Source: Saccharopolyspora gloriosae (lineage in GTDB: Bacteria > Actinomycetota > Actinomycetes > Mycobacteriales > Pseudonocardiaceae). Taken from it: a stretch of 64,000 nt of DNA. Under the pieces are notes generated by a model, which saw only the letters and a list, made by a program, of their open reading frames with translations, was not told the origin of the DNA and searched no databases. This document shows, piece by piece, positions 52,699-60,641 of the stretch. Numbering within the stretch: the first letter of the stretch is position 1; each line of letters starts with the position of its first letter. The translations under genes were made by a program, and so were the position numbers. The stretch is from positions 5,007,470 through 5,071,469 of the forward strand of contig NZ_CP059557.1 in assembly GCF_022828475.1 (NCBI RefSeq). Direction: 5' to 3'.

Positions 52699-53060
52699 CA
52701 CGGCTCGTTCTGCTCTGGTGGTCGGGTAGCGGAACCTCAGTTGCTTCCTCGCTGCGGGATCTTTTTCCCAAGTGGCTCCGCCACGAGGGAAAAAGCTGTC
52801 CTCGCGAGGAAGCAACTGAGAACCCGCCGGTGGTCGGCTTCTCGACGTGGGCTATGCGCTTCGCGCATCCAAGCACGGCTACGCCGCCAAACACGGCCTT
52901 CAGCCGCAAAACAAGCGGAGCTTCGCCCGCCAACTACACGGCTACGCCGCCAAACACGGCCATCGGCCGCAAAACAAGCGGAGCTTCGCCCGCCAACTAC
53001 ACGGCTACGCCGCCAAACACGGCCTTCAGCCGCAAAGCAAGCGGGGCTTCGTGCGCCCTT
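52699..53060 (+). repeat. Covarying-stem intergenic element, copy D
   Basis: Between rocD and the convergent zapE. Outer stem CTCAGTTGCTTCCTCGC (52736-52752) pairs with 52804-52820 exactly; the inner hairpin is the same as in copy C. Small hairpin ATGCGCTTCGCGCAT follows. The array is replaced by a 63-bp tandem repeat, nearly three units (52875, 52938, 53001), each holding GGCTACGCCGCC, a palindrome CGGCCTTCAGCCG or its variant, and GGAGCTTCGCCCG. Confidence 0.9.
52875..53060 (+). repeat. 63-bp tandem repeat inside copy D
   Basis: Units start at 52875, 52938 and 53001 and differ at few positions (CTTCAG versus CATCGG in the middle unit, and GGGGC for GGAGC in the third). The period is a multiple of three but no coding gene is supported. 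It is a local expansion of the palindrome module of the element. Confidence 0.9.
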
Positions 53061-53079
53061 TGCCGGAGGTCTGCTCGGG

Positions 53080-54105
53080 TCAGGACTTGACGGTGTCGCG
53101 GGAAAGGGCGGTGAGGCGGCTCAGGGCTCGCAGGTACTTCTTTCGGTAGCCGCCACGGAGCATTTCCTCGGTGAACAGCGACGACAGGGGTTCGCCGGAC
53201 ACTCGGACCGGGACCGCGCGGTCGTAGAGGCGGTCCGCGAAGGCCACCAGGCGCAGGCCGACGGTCTGGTTCGGCGCCGCGTGCAGGCCGCGCAGGTGCA
53301 CGGCCGCCACATCGTCCACGAGCTTCCCGTACTTCGACGGGTGCACTCCGGCCAGGTGATCGCACAACGCGTCGAAATCGTCGAGCGTCGCCCCGGGCAG
53401 CGAGTCGGCTTCGGCGGTGAGTTCCGCGTCGTCCACCGACTCCGGCGGATCTGGCAGGCCCCGGTGCCGGTAGTCCGGCCCGTCGACGCGCAGCACCTCG
53501 AAGCGCTCGGACATCGCGTGGATCTCGCGCAGGAAGTCCACCGCCGCGAACCGGCCCTCGCCGAGCTTGCCGGGCAACGTGTTCGAGGTGGCGGCGATGT
53601 GCACGCCCGCCTCGGTGAGCTTCGCGATCAGCTGGGTGACCAGCATCGTGTCGCCCGGGTCGTCCAGTTCGAACTCGTCGATCGCCAGCAGCCGGTGCTC
53701 GGAGAGCCGCTTCACCGTCTCGGTGAACCCGAGCGCGCCCACGAGGTTGGTGACCTCGACGAACGTGCCGTAGGACTTCGGTCCGGGAACGGCATGCCAC
53801 AACGAGGCCAGCAGGTGCGTCTTGCCGACGCCGAAACCGCCGTCCAAGTACAGGCCCTGTTTCCCGGCGGGCGCGCGACCACCGCCGAACAGCGAACGCC
53901 ACCACGAGCCGTTCTTGCCGCCCGCCCCGGCCCGGTCCGCGAACGCGCGGCAGGCCTCGACGGCGGCGGCCTGGCTCGGCTCCTCCGGGTTCGGCACGTA
54001 GGTCTCGAACCGCGCTTCGTCGAACCGCGGCGGCGGCGTCATCGCGTCGACCATGTCGGCCGGGCTCAGCTCGGGACGGCGGTCGATGAGGCGTGCGGCG
54101 GTCAT
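53080..54105 (-). CDS. zapE: Cell division protein ZapE (AFG1-like ATPase)
   Basis: 341 aa. Walker A in YLDGGFGVGKTHLLASLWHA, Walker B LLAIDEFELDDPGDTMLVTQ, sensor region TSNTLPGKLGEGRFAAVDFL and RVDGPDYRHR are typical of this AAA+-like family, which in E. coli interacts with FtsZ and in mitochondria handles inner-membrane proteins. The start overlaps nothing; it is divergent from the RibD-like gene. Confidence 0.93.
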   Translation of the reverse strand: MTAARLIDRRPELSPADMVDAMTPPPRFDEARFETYVPNPEEPSQAAAVEACRAFADRAGAGGKNGSWWRSLFGGGRAPAGKQGLYLDGGFGVGKTHLLASLWHAVPGPKSYGTFVEVTNLVGALGFTETVKRLSEHRLLAIDEFELDDPGDTMLVTQLIAKLTEAGVHIAATSNTLPGKLGEGRFAAVDFLREIHAMSERFEVLRVDGPDYRHRGLPDPPESVDDAELTAEADSLPGATLDDFDALCDHLAGVHPSKYGKLVDDVAAVHLRGLHAAPNQTVGLRLVAFADRLYDRAVPVRVSGEPLSSLFTEEMLRGGYRKKYLRALSRLTALSRDTVKS

Positions 54106-54262
54106 GCGCCGACTCTATAACCGCTGCTCCCGCAGGAACCGGTGGCAGTGGTCACCCTCGGTGCCGCCGCGATCTCCGCTCCAGGTCGCGGGGCGTCACC
54201 GGACCGGCGCGGTGAGCAGCCCCTCCCCGCTCACCCCGGGCGAGCCGTGTTGGGATGGGCAG

Positions 54263-55036
54263 GTGGACAGGCTGTGGCCCCCAGACGGCGAACCGCTCGG
54301 TGTGACGACCCCGGCCGAAGTGACGCCCGAGATCGAAGAGTTCTACGACTACCCCGCTGACCTGACCCGGCCATGGCTGCGCACGAACTTCGTGTCCAGC
54401 CTGGACGGCGCGGTCACCGTGCGCGGCAGCTCCCGCGGCCTGTCCTCGCCCGCCGACCGGGTCGCGATGGCGCTGATCCGGGACCTCTCCGACCTGGTCC
54501 TGGTCGGGGCGGGCACCGCGATGACCGAGGGCTATCGCGGAGTCAAGCGCAAAGAGGTCGACGCGCAACGCCGGGCGCGCTTCGGTCTCTCCGAAGTGCC
54601 GCCGATCGCGGTGGTGACCGCGCGCTGCTCACTGGAACCCGACTCGCCGCTGCTGACCGACACCGTGGTCCCGCCGATCGTGATCACCTGCGGCTCCGCC
54701 CCGGAAGCTCGCCGGGTCGTGCTGGCCGACGCGGGAGCGGACGTCGTGGTCGCGGGAACCGAGTCGGTCGACCTGCCCGCGGCGCTGGCCGCGCTCGGCG
54801 AACGCGGACTGCTGCGCGTCGGCTGCGAAGGCGGACCGCAGCTGTTCGGTGATCTCCTCGCCGCGGACCTCGTGGACGAACTGTGCCTCACCGTCTCGCC
54901 GCTGCTGGCCGGTGGCGACGCCGGGCGCATCGCGAACGGACCGAACCTGGCGGCACCGCACGCGATGCGGCTGCTGTCGGTGCTGCACGCCGAGGAGTCG
55001 CTGCTGCTGTTGCGATACGGGAGACTCCCCGCGTGA
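54263..55036 (+). CDS. RibD C-terminal-type pyrimidine reductase
   Basis: 257 aa from GTG 54263. RibD_C/dihydrofolate reductase-like fold: WLRTNFVSSLDGAVTVRGSS, LVLVGAGTAMTEGYRGVK, VVVAGTESVDLPAALAALGE and VGCEGGPQLFGDLLAADLVD with ELCLTVSPLLAGG. NADPH-dependent reductases of this type act in riboflavin synthesis, but stand-alone actinobacterial members are of unknown substrate. Its stop overlaps the sigma factor GTG by 4 bp. A shorter or longer N-terminus is possible. Confidence 0.88.
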   Translation: MDRLWPPDGEPLGVTTPAEVTPEIEEFYDYPADLTRPWLRTNFVSSLDGAVTVRGSSRGLSSPADRVAMALIRDLSDLVLVGAGTAMTEGYRGVKRKEVDAQRRARFGLSEVPPIAVVTARCSLEPDSPLLTDTVVPPIVITCGSAPEARRVVLADAGADVVVAGTESVDLPAALAALGERGLLRVGCEGGPQLFGDLLAADLVDELCLTVSPLLAGGDAGRIANGPNLAAPHAMRLLSVLHAEESLLLLRYGRLPA

Positions 55037-55602
55037 CCGAGCGGGCCGACAGCGACGCGAACCTCATGGCCGCCGCCCAGCACGGCGACGGGGTCGCCTT
55101 CGACGAGCTCGTCCGCAGGCACACCCGTGCCATGTACCGGGTGGCGTACCGGATCCTCAACGATCAGTCCGAAGCCGAGGACGCGGTGCAGGACGCCTGG
55201 GTCTCGGCTTGGCGGTCGCTGTCCCGGTTCCGCGGTGAGTCCGCCCCGACGACGTGGCTGTACCGAGTCGTCACCAACGCCGCGCTGGGCCAGGTCAGGC
55301 GGCGCAAGAACACCGTCGCGCTGGACGTCAACGACGAGTCCATGAGCCACCTCGTCTCCGACCACGACTCCGGAAACCCCGAAGGCCACGCGGTGCGCGC
55401 CGAGGAGGCCGACCTGGTGCACCGCGCCATCGCCACGCTGGAACCGTCCCAGCGGGTGCCGTTGGTGCTGCGCGAATTCGAGGGGATGTCTTACGAACAG
55501 ATCGCCGAGGTGCTAGAGGTGAACGTGACGGCGTTGCGATCGCGGTTGCACCGTGCTCGGCTCGCCCTGCTGTCCAGGTTGAAGGAGATGCACCATGGGT
55601 GA
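55033..55602 (+). CDS. ECF-type RNA polymerase sigma factor
   Basis: 189 aa. Sigma70 region 2: AFDELVRRHTRAMYRVAYRI, LNDQSEAEDAVQDAWVSAWR; region 4: TLEPSQRVPLVLREFEGMSY, EQIAEVLEVNVTALRSRLHR with ARLAL. GTG start overlaps the reductase stop; its own stop lies 8 bp inside the next gene, a zinc-binding candidate anti-sigma factor. Likely drives the Asp23/Gls24 genes downstream in response to envelope stress (inference). Confidence 0.93.
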   Translation: MTERADSDANLMAAAQHGDGVAFDELVRRHTRAMYRVAYRILNDQSEAEDAVQDAWVSAWRSLSRFRGESAPTTWLYRVVTNAALGQVRRRKNTVALDVNDESMSHLVSDHDSGNPEGHAVRAEEADLVHRAIATLEPSQRVPLVLREFEGMSYEQIAEVLEVNVTALRSRLHRARLALLSRLKEMHHG

Positions 55603-56164
55603 ACCTTCCTTCAATCCGGAGCACGTGCTGCCCTGCGGCCACACCGTCGGCGAACTCGTCGACCACCTCGCCGGCGACGCCCCGGAAGATTTCGCCGCGC
55701 ACGCGCGGACCTGCCCGCACTGCCGGGCGGAGCTCGCCGAACTGGCCCCCGGCGGTTGGGAACCGGTGCGGCGGGCCGCCGGACTCGCGGTGGAACCACC
55801 CGAAGGACTGGTATCGCGAACGCTGCTCACGGTGCGCGAACTGCGCGGCGGCGCCGCCGGATCCCCCGCGGAGGTGGCCCAGGAATTCGGCACCCTGCGG
55901 GTGACGCCGCAGGCGACTCTGGTGCTCGCACGCCGGTTGAGCCTGGAACTGCTCGCGGAACGCGGCGGCGCTCGCCTGCTGGCCTGCACCGGGGACGTGC
56001 GCGAGATCCGGCTCGACGTGGTGATCGACTACGGGCTGCCCGCTCCTGCGCTGGCAGCGCAACTACAGGACGATCTGGACCGGGCGTTGCGGGCGTACCT
56101 CGGTGCGGCCGCACCCGCGGTGTGGGTGCGGATCGCAGATGTCGCACCCCCGCAAAGCTCATGA
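55595..56164 (+). CDS. Anti-sigma-like zinc protein with Asp23-like C-terminus
   Basis: 189 aa. The N-terminus has the ZAS-type metal motif HxxxCxxC (HARTCPHC) preceded by a Cys-Gly-His (LPCGHTVGELVDHLAGDAPE), as in zinc-binding anti-sigma factors. Residues ~95-180 (TLVLARRLSLELLAERGGAR, LDVVIDYGLPAPALAAQL) look like an Asp23/Gls24 domain, so the protein seems to fuse a sigma-controlling module to a stress-shell domain. The start is inside the sigma-factor gene (8-bp overlap). No transmembrane helix is seen, so it should be cytosolic. Confidence 0.75.
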   Translation: MGEPSFNPEHVLPCGHTVGELVDHLAGDAPEDFAAHARTCPHCRAELAELAPGGWEPVRRAAGLAVEPPEGLVSRTLLTVRELRGGAAGSPAEVAQEFGTLRVTPQATLVLARRLSLELLAERGGARLLACTGDVREIRLDVVIDYGLPAPALAAQLQDDLDRALRAYLGAAAPAVWVRIADVAPPQSS

Positions 56165-56314
56165 TTAGCTCGACAATGTGACTTGCGTCGCAGTTCCGCG
56201 ATGTTTCGGGATCACGCACATCTGATCTTTCGTCCCGGACATCGCAGGCCGGTCCGGCCGCTGCGATGACGCAACGGCGACAACAAGGATCTTCGCAGGG
56301 GAAGGAGCCCTTTC

Positions 56315-56869
56315 ATGGCCCAGACGAGTGGTACCTCCACGCCGAGCACCGAGTCCCAGAGCGGCGCCACGTCCGGCGGCGGCAAGGGCCTCGCCACCGG
56401 TGGCAGTGGCAGCGGCACCACCCCCGCCCGGCTCGCCGACGACACCTCGCAGGGCAAGACGACGATCGCCGCCAACGTGGTGCAGAAGATCGCCGGCATC
56501 GCCGCGCGGGAGATCTCCGGCGTGCACGCCATGGGCGGTGGCGTCTCGCGCGCCTTCGGCGCCATCCGCGAGCGCATCCCCGGTGGCGGCGGCAGCAGCT
56601 CCAGCACCACCTCCGGCGTGCAGGTCGAGGTCGGCGAGAAGCAGGCCGCGATCGACCTGGACATCGTCGTCGAGTACGGCGCCTCCATCGTGGAGCTGGC
56701 CCGCGCCGTGCGCCGCAACGTCATCACCGGCGTCGAACGGATGACGGGCCTCGAGGTCATCGAGGTCAACATCGCGGTCAACGACATCCACCTCCCTTCG
56801 GAGGACGACGAGGACAGCGGCAACGGCAACGGTGGCCAGAACGCCGGCGCCTCGTCCCGAGTGGAGTGA
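56315..56869 (+). CDS. Asp23/Gls24 family envelope stress protein
   Basis: 184 aa from ATG 56315 (GGGGAAGGAGCCC upstream). Core domain: GKTTIAANVVQKIAGIAARE with ISGVHAMGG, VEVGEKQAAIDLDIVVEYGA, IVELARAVRRNVITGVERMT, GLEVIEVNIAVNDIHLP, the complete Asp23 signature. Gly/Ser/Thr-rich and Pro-rich tails flank it. The Staphylococcus homologue coats the inner face of the membrane through AmaP. First clear Asp23 protein of the island. Confidence 0.93.
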   Translation: MAQTSGTSTPSTESQSGATSGGGKGLATGGSGSGTTPARLADDTSQGKTTIAANVVQKIAGIAAREISGVHAMGGGVSRAFGAIRERIPGGGGSSSSTTSGVQVEVGEKQAAIDLDIVVEYGASIVELARAVRRNVITGVERMTGLEVIEVNIAVNDIHLPSEDDEDSGNGNGGQNAGASSRVE

Positions 56870-56945
56870 GAACGCGCGTGGTCCCGGCTGCCCCGACCGG
56901 GACCACGCGTTCCCCCGTCCCGGCCCGCTCTCGAAGGACACCGAC

Positions 56946-57311
56946 ATGACCGAATCCGCGCCCGGTGACCGTGGCCGGGAAGCCCCCGAAGGCGAAGAGA
57001 TCGCCGACCGGATCGCCGAGGTGGTTCGCGCCCATCCGGCGGTGGCTCGGCTGGACGGCGGCGCTCACGGCAACATCGCCGCCTACCTGCCCGGCCGCCA
57101 GGTCACCGGAGTTCGTGCGAGCGACGCCGGTTCGGCAGTGGAGGTCGGTGTCGTGCTGCGCATGACCGACCCGCTGCCGGAGATCGTGGACGCGCTGCGC
57201 AAGCAGGTGCTGGCCGTGACCGGCCCGGTCCCGGTCGACATCACCGTCGTCGACGTGATCACCTCGGAAGACGCCGATACTCCCGGCGGAAGCGAGGCGC
57301 ACAGCCGATGA
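56946..57311 (+). CDS. Asp23/Gls24-like protein, short
   Basis: 121 aa from ATG 56946. EIADRIAEVVRAHPAVARLD, GGAHGNIAAYLPGRQVTGVR, AVEVGVVLRMTDPLPEIVDA and LRKQVLAVTGPVPVDITVVD fit a shorter Gls24-type domain. Its stop overlaps the following gene by 4 bp (ATGA). Confidence 0.8.
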   Translation: MTESAPGDRGREAPEGEEIADRIAEVVRAHPAVARLDGGAHGNIAAYLPGRQVTGVRASDAGSAVEVGVVLRMTDPLPEIVDALRKQVLAVTGPVPVDITVVDVITSEDADTPGGSEAHSR

Positions 57312-57607
57312 CGGGTACGCCGGACGACGACGCGCGGGCTCACCTGCGCGCGTTCGTCCGCGCCCACCACCCCGATGTGGGCGGTGACCCCGAGACCTTC
57401 GCGGCGGGCCTCGCCGAATTGCGAGCGCGCCGCGACGCGGCCCGAACTCCCGGATCCGCGGTTGCGGAACATGTCCCGTCCCGGAACCGCCCACCGGACC
57501 GCTATGACGCCCCGGTGGTCATCGCGCCCGGCCGGCACGGGTTGCACGGCATGCTTCGCCGGATCCGGATCTGGCGGCTGCGGAAACGCCGCACCCGCGT
57601 GCGGTGA
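57308..57607 (+). CDS. Small protein with J-domain-like HPD motif
   Basis: 99 aa. RAHLRAFVRAHHPDVGGDPE with TFAAGLAELRARRDAA resembles the part of a DnaJ J-domain that carries His-Pro-Asp and the following helix; helix I of a full J-domain is missing. The C-terminus is very basic (RRIRIWRLRKRRTRVR), which may bind nucleic acid or membrane lipid. The role is unknown; a link to a DnaK-type chaperone is speculative. It overlaps the upstream Asp23-like gene by 4 bp. Confidence 0.65.
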   Translation: MTGTPDDDARAHLRAFVRAHHPDVGGDPETFAAGLAELRARRDAARTPGSAVAEHVPSRNRPPDRYDAPVVIAPGRHGLHGMLRRIRIWRLRKRRTRVR

Positions 57608-57659
57608 TCGTTTTGTCAGCCGACGAACGGCCCTCCCAGTCAGGAAGGTTTCTCCCACG

Positions 57660-57839
57660 ATGAACGCAACGCAGTCCGGTCTGTTCGCCGGTCTCCTCCT
57701 CGGTGTGGCCGCCGCCCACGGGGGTTTCACCGGTTTCCTCATCGCTCTGGTGCTCGGCGCCATCGGCTTGCTCGTCGGCCGCGTCCTGGACGGCGAGCTG
57801 GAGATCGGCGACTTCCTCGGCCGGGGCAAGGACCGATGA
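57660..57839 (+). CDS. Small membrane protein, DUF2273-like
   Basis: 59 aa: MNATQSGLFAGLLLGVAAAH then GGFTGFLIALVLGAIGLLVG and a charged tail RVLDGELEIGDFLGRGKDR. Two membrane helices. Small proteins like this (DUF2273) typically occur in Asp23/AmaP operons of Firmicutes and Actinobacteria. AGGAAGG precedes the ATG; its stop overlaps the next gene by ATGA. Confidence 0.75.
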   Translation: MNATQSGLFAGLLLGVAAAHGGFTGFLIALVLGAIGLLVGRVLDGELEIGDFLGRGKDR

Positions 57840-58249
57840 GCGCCCCCGCCACCGAGCGGGCCAGGGCCGCCGAGCCCGCCACCGAAAAGACCTCCGGAAC
57901 CGACGATCCCGCCGACCGAGGTCACCTGGACATCGACCGGGCGGTGCTGCGCAAGATCGCCGAGCACGCCGCGGACAGCGCCTCCGGAACCACCCGCGCG
58001 CAGCGGCGGATCGCCGGAGTCGGCGTCGGCACCCACGGCTCCAGCGCCCGGCTGACCGGCCCGGACCGGGAACTCCAGGTCCGGCTGGACCTGGCGGTGC
58101 GCTATCCGACCCCGGTGCGCGAGACGGTGCGCGCGGTGCGCGAACGCGTCCGCGACGAGCTGGACCGGCTGGCCGGCTGCCGGGTGGCCTCCGTCCAGGT
58201 CGTCGTGTCCGCGCTGGTGTCCGCCCCGAAACGAGACCGAGTGGAGTGA
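57836..58249 (+). CDS. Asp23/Gls24 family protein
   Basis: 137 aa. After a Pro/Ala-rich 35-residue N-terminus the domain reads LDIDRAVLRKIAEHAADSAS, GVGVGTHGSSARLTGPDREL, VRLDLAVRYPTPVRETVRAV and VRERVRDELDRLAGCRVASV. Normal Asp23 layout. Translationally coupled to the membrane protein upstream. Confidence 0.85.
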   Translation: MSAPATERARAAEPATEKTSGTDDPADRGHLDIDRAVLRKIAEHAADSASGTTRAQRRIAGVGVGTHGSSARLTGPDRELQVRLDLAVRYPTPVRETVRAVRERVRDELDRLAGCRVASVQVVVSALVSAPKRDRVE

Positions 58250-58253
58250 GCCC

Positions 58254-58787
58254 GTGCGTGCCGTTGTCCGTTTGATCACCGCCCTGGCCGGGCTGATCGC
58301 CCTCGCCGCGGGCGTGCTGCTGATCGTGGAGGCCATCGGGGCTTGGGCGAGTCCCGGCACCGGTGGAGTGCTGGTGCCCTGGTCGTCCGCCGGGTCCGCG
58401 ATGCGCGGACTGAGCTGGCAGGACCTCGCGACCCGGCTGGCAGCGGGCGCCGCCGTGCTGCTCGGCCTGATCCTGCTGCTGGCCGCGTCCCGCGCCGGGC
58501 GCAGCGAAGTGCGACTGCTCGATCCGGCCCCCGAAGTCACCGTGACCACCGACCCGCGTTCGCTGGCGCGGCTGGTCGGCCACCGGGTGCGCGCGGAGGA
58601 CGGGGTGGCCGCCGCCTCCGTCACCGCGGACCGCCGCAAGGTGAAGGTCAAGGCGCAGAGCCGGTTCCGGAGCGTCGGCGACCTGCGGGACCGGGTGTCG
58701 AAGACGGCCGCGTCCGCCGTCGGCGACCTGCCATTGCAGCGCCGGCCCCGCGTGTCGGTGTCGGTCTCCCCCGCGAAGGAGCGGTGA
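58254..58787 (+). CDS. DUF6286-like membrane protein
   Basis: 177 aa from GTG 58254. Two membrane helices (LITALAGLIALAAGVLLIVE and LAAGAAVLLGLILLLAAS) followed by a soluble domain (SEVRLLDPAPEVTVTTDPRS, LARLVGHRVRAEDGVAAASV, KVKVKAQSRFRSVGDLRDRV). The DUF6286 family is always met in Asp23 operons of actinobacteria; its function is unknown. Confidence 0.8.
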   Translation: MRAVVRLITALAGLIALAAGVLLIVEAIGAWASPGTGGVLVPWSSAGSAMRGLSWQDLATRLAAGAAVLLGLILLLAASRAGRSEVRLLDPAPEVTVTTDPRSLARLVGHRVRAEDGVAAASVTADRRKVKVKAQSRFRSVGDLRDRVSKTAASAVGDLPLQRRPRVSVSVSPAKER

Positions 58788-59440
58788 TGTCGACCCGAGA
58801 AGCCACTGCCACCGCCGACAAGCCCGCCGCCTCCCCGGCGTCCTCGGCCCGGCCCAGTCGCACGGCCATCGGCCGCTCGTTGGGCTTCGAACGGTCGCTG
58901 ACCACTGTGCTCGGCCTGGTGCTGCTGCTCGCAGGCCTGGCGGCGCTCGTCGTCAGCGCGGGCTGGCTCGGCCGGTTCCGCGCGCTACGTTCGGTGCTGG
59001 ACCCGATGGTCACCCAGTGGCTCACCGGCAACCGCTCGCTCAGCTACGTGGTGGCGATCGTGGCGGGAATCGTGCTGGCGCTGCTGGGGATCTGGTGGCT
59101 GCTGCGGGCGCTGCGCCCCGAGGGACGGCCCGATCTGCAGCTGCACGGCGACTCCGAGGGTTCGGCGACGATCACCTCGAGCGCGTTGACCGAGGCCGTG
59201 CGCGCCGACGCGGAGAACGTCACCGGCGTGACCCGCGCCAAGGTGCGGATGGCGGGCACCGCGCAACGCCCGAACGTGCGGCTCACGCTCGCGCTGCAGG
59301 AAGGCACGAACGTGCGGCACGTGTGGGAGGAACTCGACGAGAAGGTGCTCTCCCGCGCCCGCAGCTCCCTCGAAGTCGAGGAACTGCCGACCGCGGTCCG
59401 CCTCCAGCTGGACCGGGCCGCACGCCAGCGGGTGCGCTGA
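58787..59440 (+). CDS. AmaP-like alkaline shock membrane anchor protein
   Basis: 217 aa from ATG 58787, overlapping the previous stop by 1 bp. A disordered N-terminus, two helices (SLTTVLGLVLLLAGLAALVV and LSYVVAIVAGIVLALLGIWW) and a soluble Asp23-like C-terminus (ATITSSALTEAVRADAENVT, GVTRAKVRMAGTAQRPNVRL) match AmaP, which tethers Asp23 to the membrane. Last gene of the stress island; spacing to the ligase gene (58 bp) leaves room for a separate promoter. Confidence 0.88.
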   Translation: MSTREATATADKPAASPASSARPSRTAIGRSLGFERSLTTVLGLVLLLAGLAALVVSAGWLGRFRALRSVLDPMVTQWLTGNRSLSYVVAIVAGIVLALLGIWWLLRALRPEGRPDLQLHGDSEGSATITSSALTEAVRADAENVTGVTRAKVRMAGTAQRPNVRLTLALQEGTNVRHVWEELDEKVLSRARSSLEVEELPTAVRLQLDRAARQRVR

Positions 59441-59498
59441 ATTCGCCGACCTCGCGGGACATACTCGGACCGTCGACCGCACATCCCGGGAGGTTCTG

Positions 59499-60590
59499 GT
59501 GGCGCTGAACGTGCATCCGCCGGTCAAACCGATGCTCGCCGGGCCGGTCGACGGCATTCCCGAGCGGGCCGGGATGTGCTTCGAACCCAAATGGGACGGG
59601 TTCCGCTGCCTGGTGTTCGCCGATCCCGGTGGGGCCGAACCCGTCGTGTTGCAGTCGCGGACGGGCAAGTCGCTCAACCGGTACTTCCCCGAGGTGCTCA
59701 ACGCCGTCGAGGCCCGGTTGCGGCGGCCTGTGGTGCTCGACGGGGAACTGGTCGTGGTGCGCTCCGACGAGCACGGGCAGCGCCTCGACTGGGACGCGCT
59801 GGGCGAGCGGATCCATCCCGCGGCGAGCCGGGTCCGGACGCTGGCGGAGCGGACTCCGGCCCGGTTCATCGCGTTCGACCTGCTCGCGCTCGACGACGGC
59901 GACCTGCGCGAGCAGCCGTTCGCGGACCGCAGGCGACGGCTGGACGCACTGGAACTCACCGGCCCCGAACTGCTCACAACGCCCATGACCACGGATCACC
60001 GCACGGCGGCCGACTGGTTCCGGGTGTTCGAGGGTGCCGGGCTCGACGGCATCATCGGCAAGGACGCGGAAACTCCCTACCTGCCCGGCAAGCGCACCAT
60101 GCTCAAGATCAAGCACGCGCGCACCGCGGACTGCGTCGTAGCCGGGCTGCGCTGGCACGCGAACACCGAACCCGGCACCGCGGTCGGTTCCTTGCTGCTC
60201 GGGCTGCTCGACGACCAGGACGTGCTGCACCACGTGGGCGTGGTCGGCGCGTTCCCCGCCGCGAAGCGCCGGGAACTCGCCGCCGAGCTGAGCCCGCTGC
60301 GCACCGACGGCGAGCACCCGTGGCTCGGCGAGCACGCCGCCGACGGGCGCAGGCTGCCCGGTTCGATCAACCGCTGGCGCAGCGCGGAGCAACCGTGGCA
60401 ACCGCTGCGCCCGGAGCGGGTCATCGAAGTCGCCTACGACCACACCGAAGGCGGCGTCCCGTCCCGATTCCGCCACACCACGCAGTTCGTGCGGTGGCGC
60501 CCGGACCGGGAGCCCGCCTCATGCCGGTACGACCAGCTCGACGAACCCACCCGCTACGACCTCGACGCCGTACTGCGCGGCGAAGTGTGA
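59499..60590 (+). CDS. ligC: ATP-dependent DNA ligase, LigC type
   Basis: 363 aa. Nucleotidyltransferase motifs: active-site Lys in MCFEPKWDGFRCLVFADP, motif III FIAFDLLAL, motif IV DGIIGKDAETPYLPGKRTML, motif V MLKIKHARTADCVV; the C-terminal OB domain ends PSRFRHTTQFVRWRPDREPA. Actinobacterial LigC enzymes seal nicks and are auxiliary to NHEJ. No LigD or Ku gene is in the window. The stop is followed by 51 bp to the convergent exporter gene. Confidence 0.93.
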   Translation: MALNVHPPVKPMLAGPVDGIPERAGMCFEPKWDGFRCLVFADPGGAEPVVLQSRTGKSLNRYFPEVLNAVEARLRRPVVLDGELVVVRSDEHGQRLDWDALGERIHPAASRVRTLAERTPARFIAFDLLALDDGDLREQPFADRRRRLDALELTGPELLTTPMTTDHRTAADWFRVFEGAGLDGIIGKDAETPYLPGKRTMLKIKHARTADCVVAGLRWHANTEPGTAVGSLLLGLLDDQDVLHHVGVVGAFPAAKRRELAAELSPLRTDGEHPWLGEHAADGRRLPGSINRWRSAEQPWQPLRPERVIEVAYDHTEGGVPSRFRHTTQFVRWRPDREPASCRYDQLDEPTRYDLDAVLRGEV

Positions 60591-60641
60591 GCGGCGGGAC
60601 TCAGTGGCTTCCTGGCTGCGCGCCATCCCGGCGTACGCCCG

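Noticed and set aside
52875-53060. 63-bp tandem repeats as a CRISPR array
   Set aside because: Units are contiguous without unique spacers and no cas genes are nearby.
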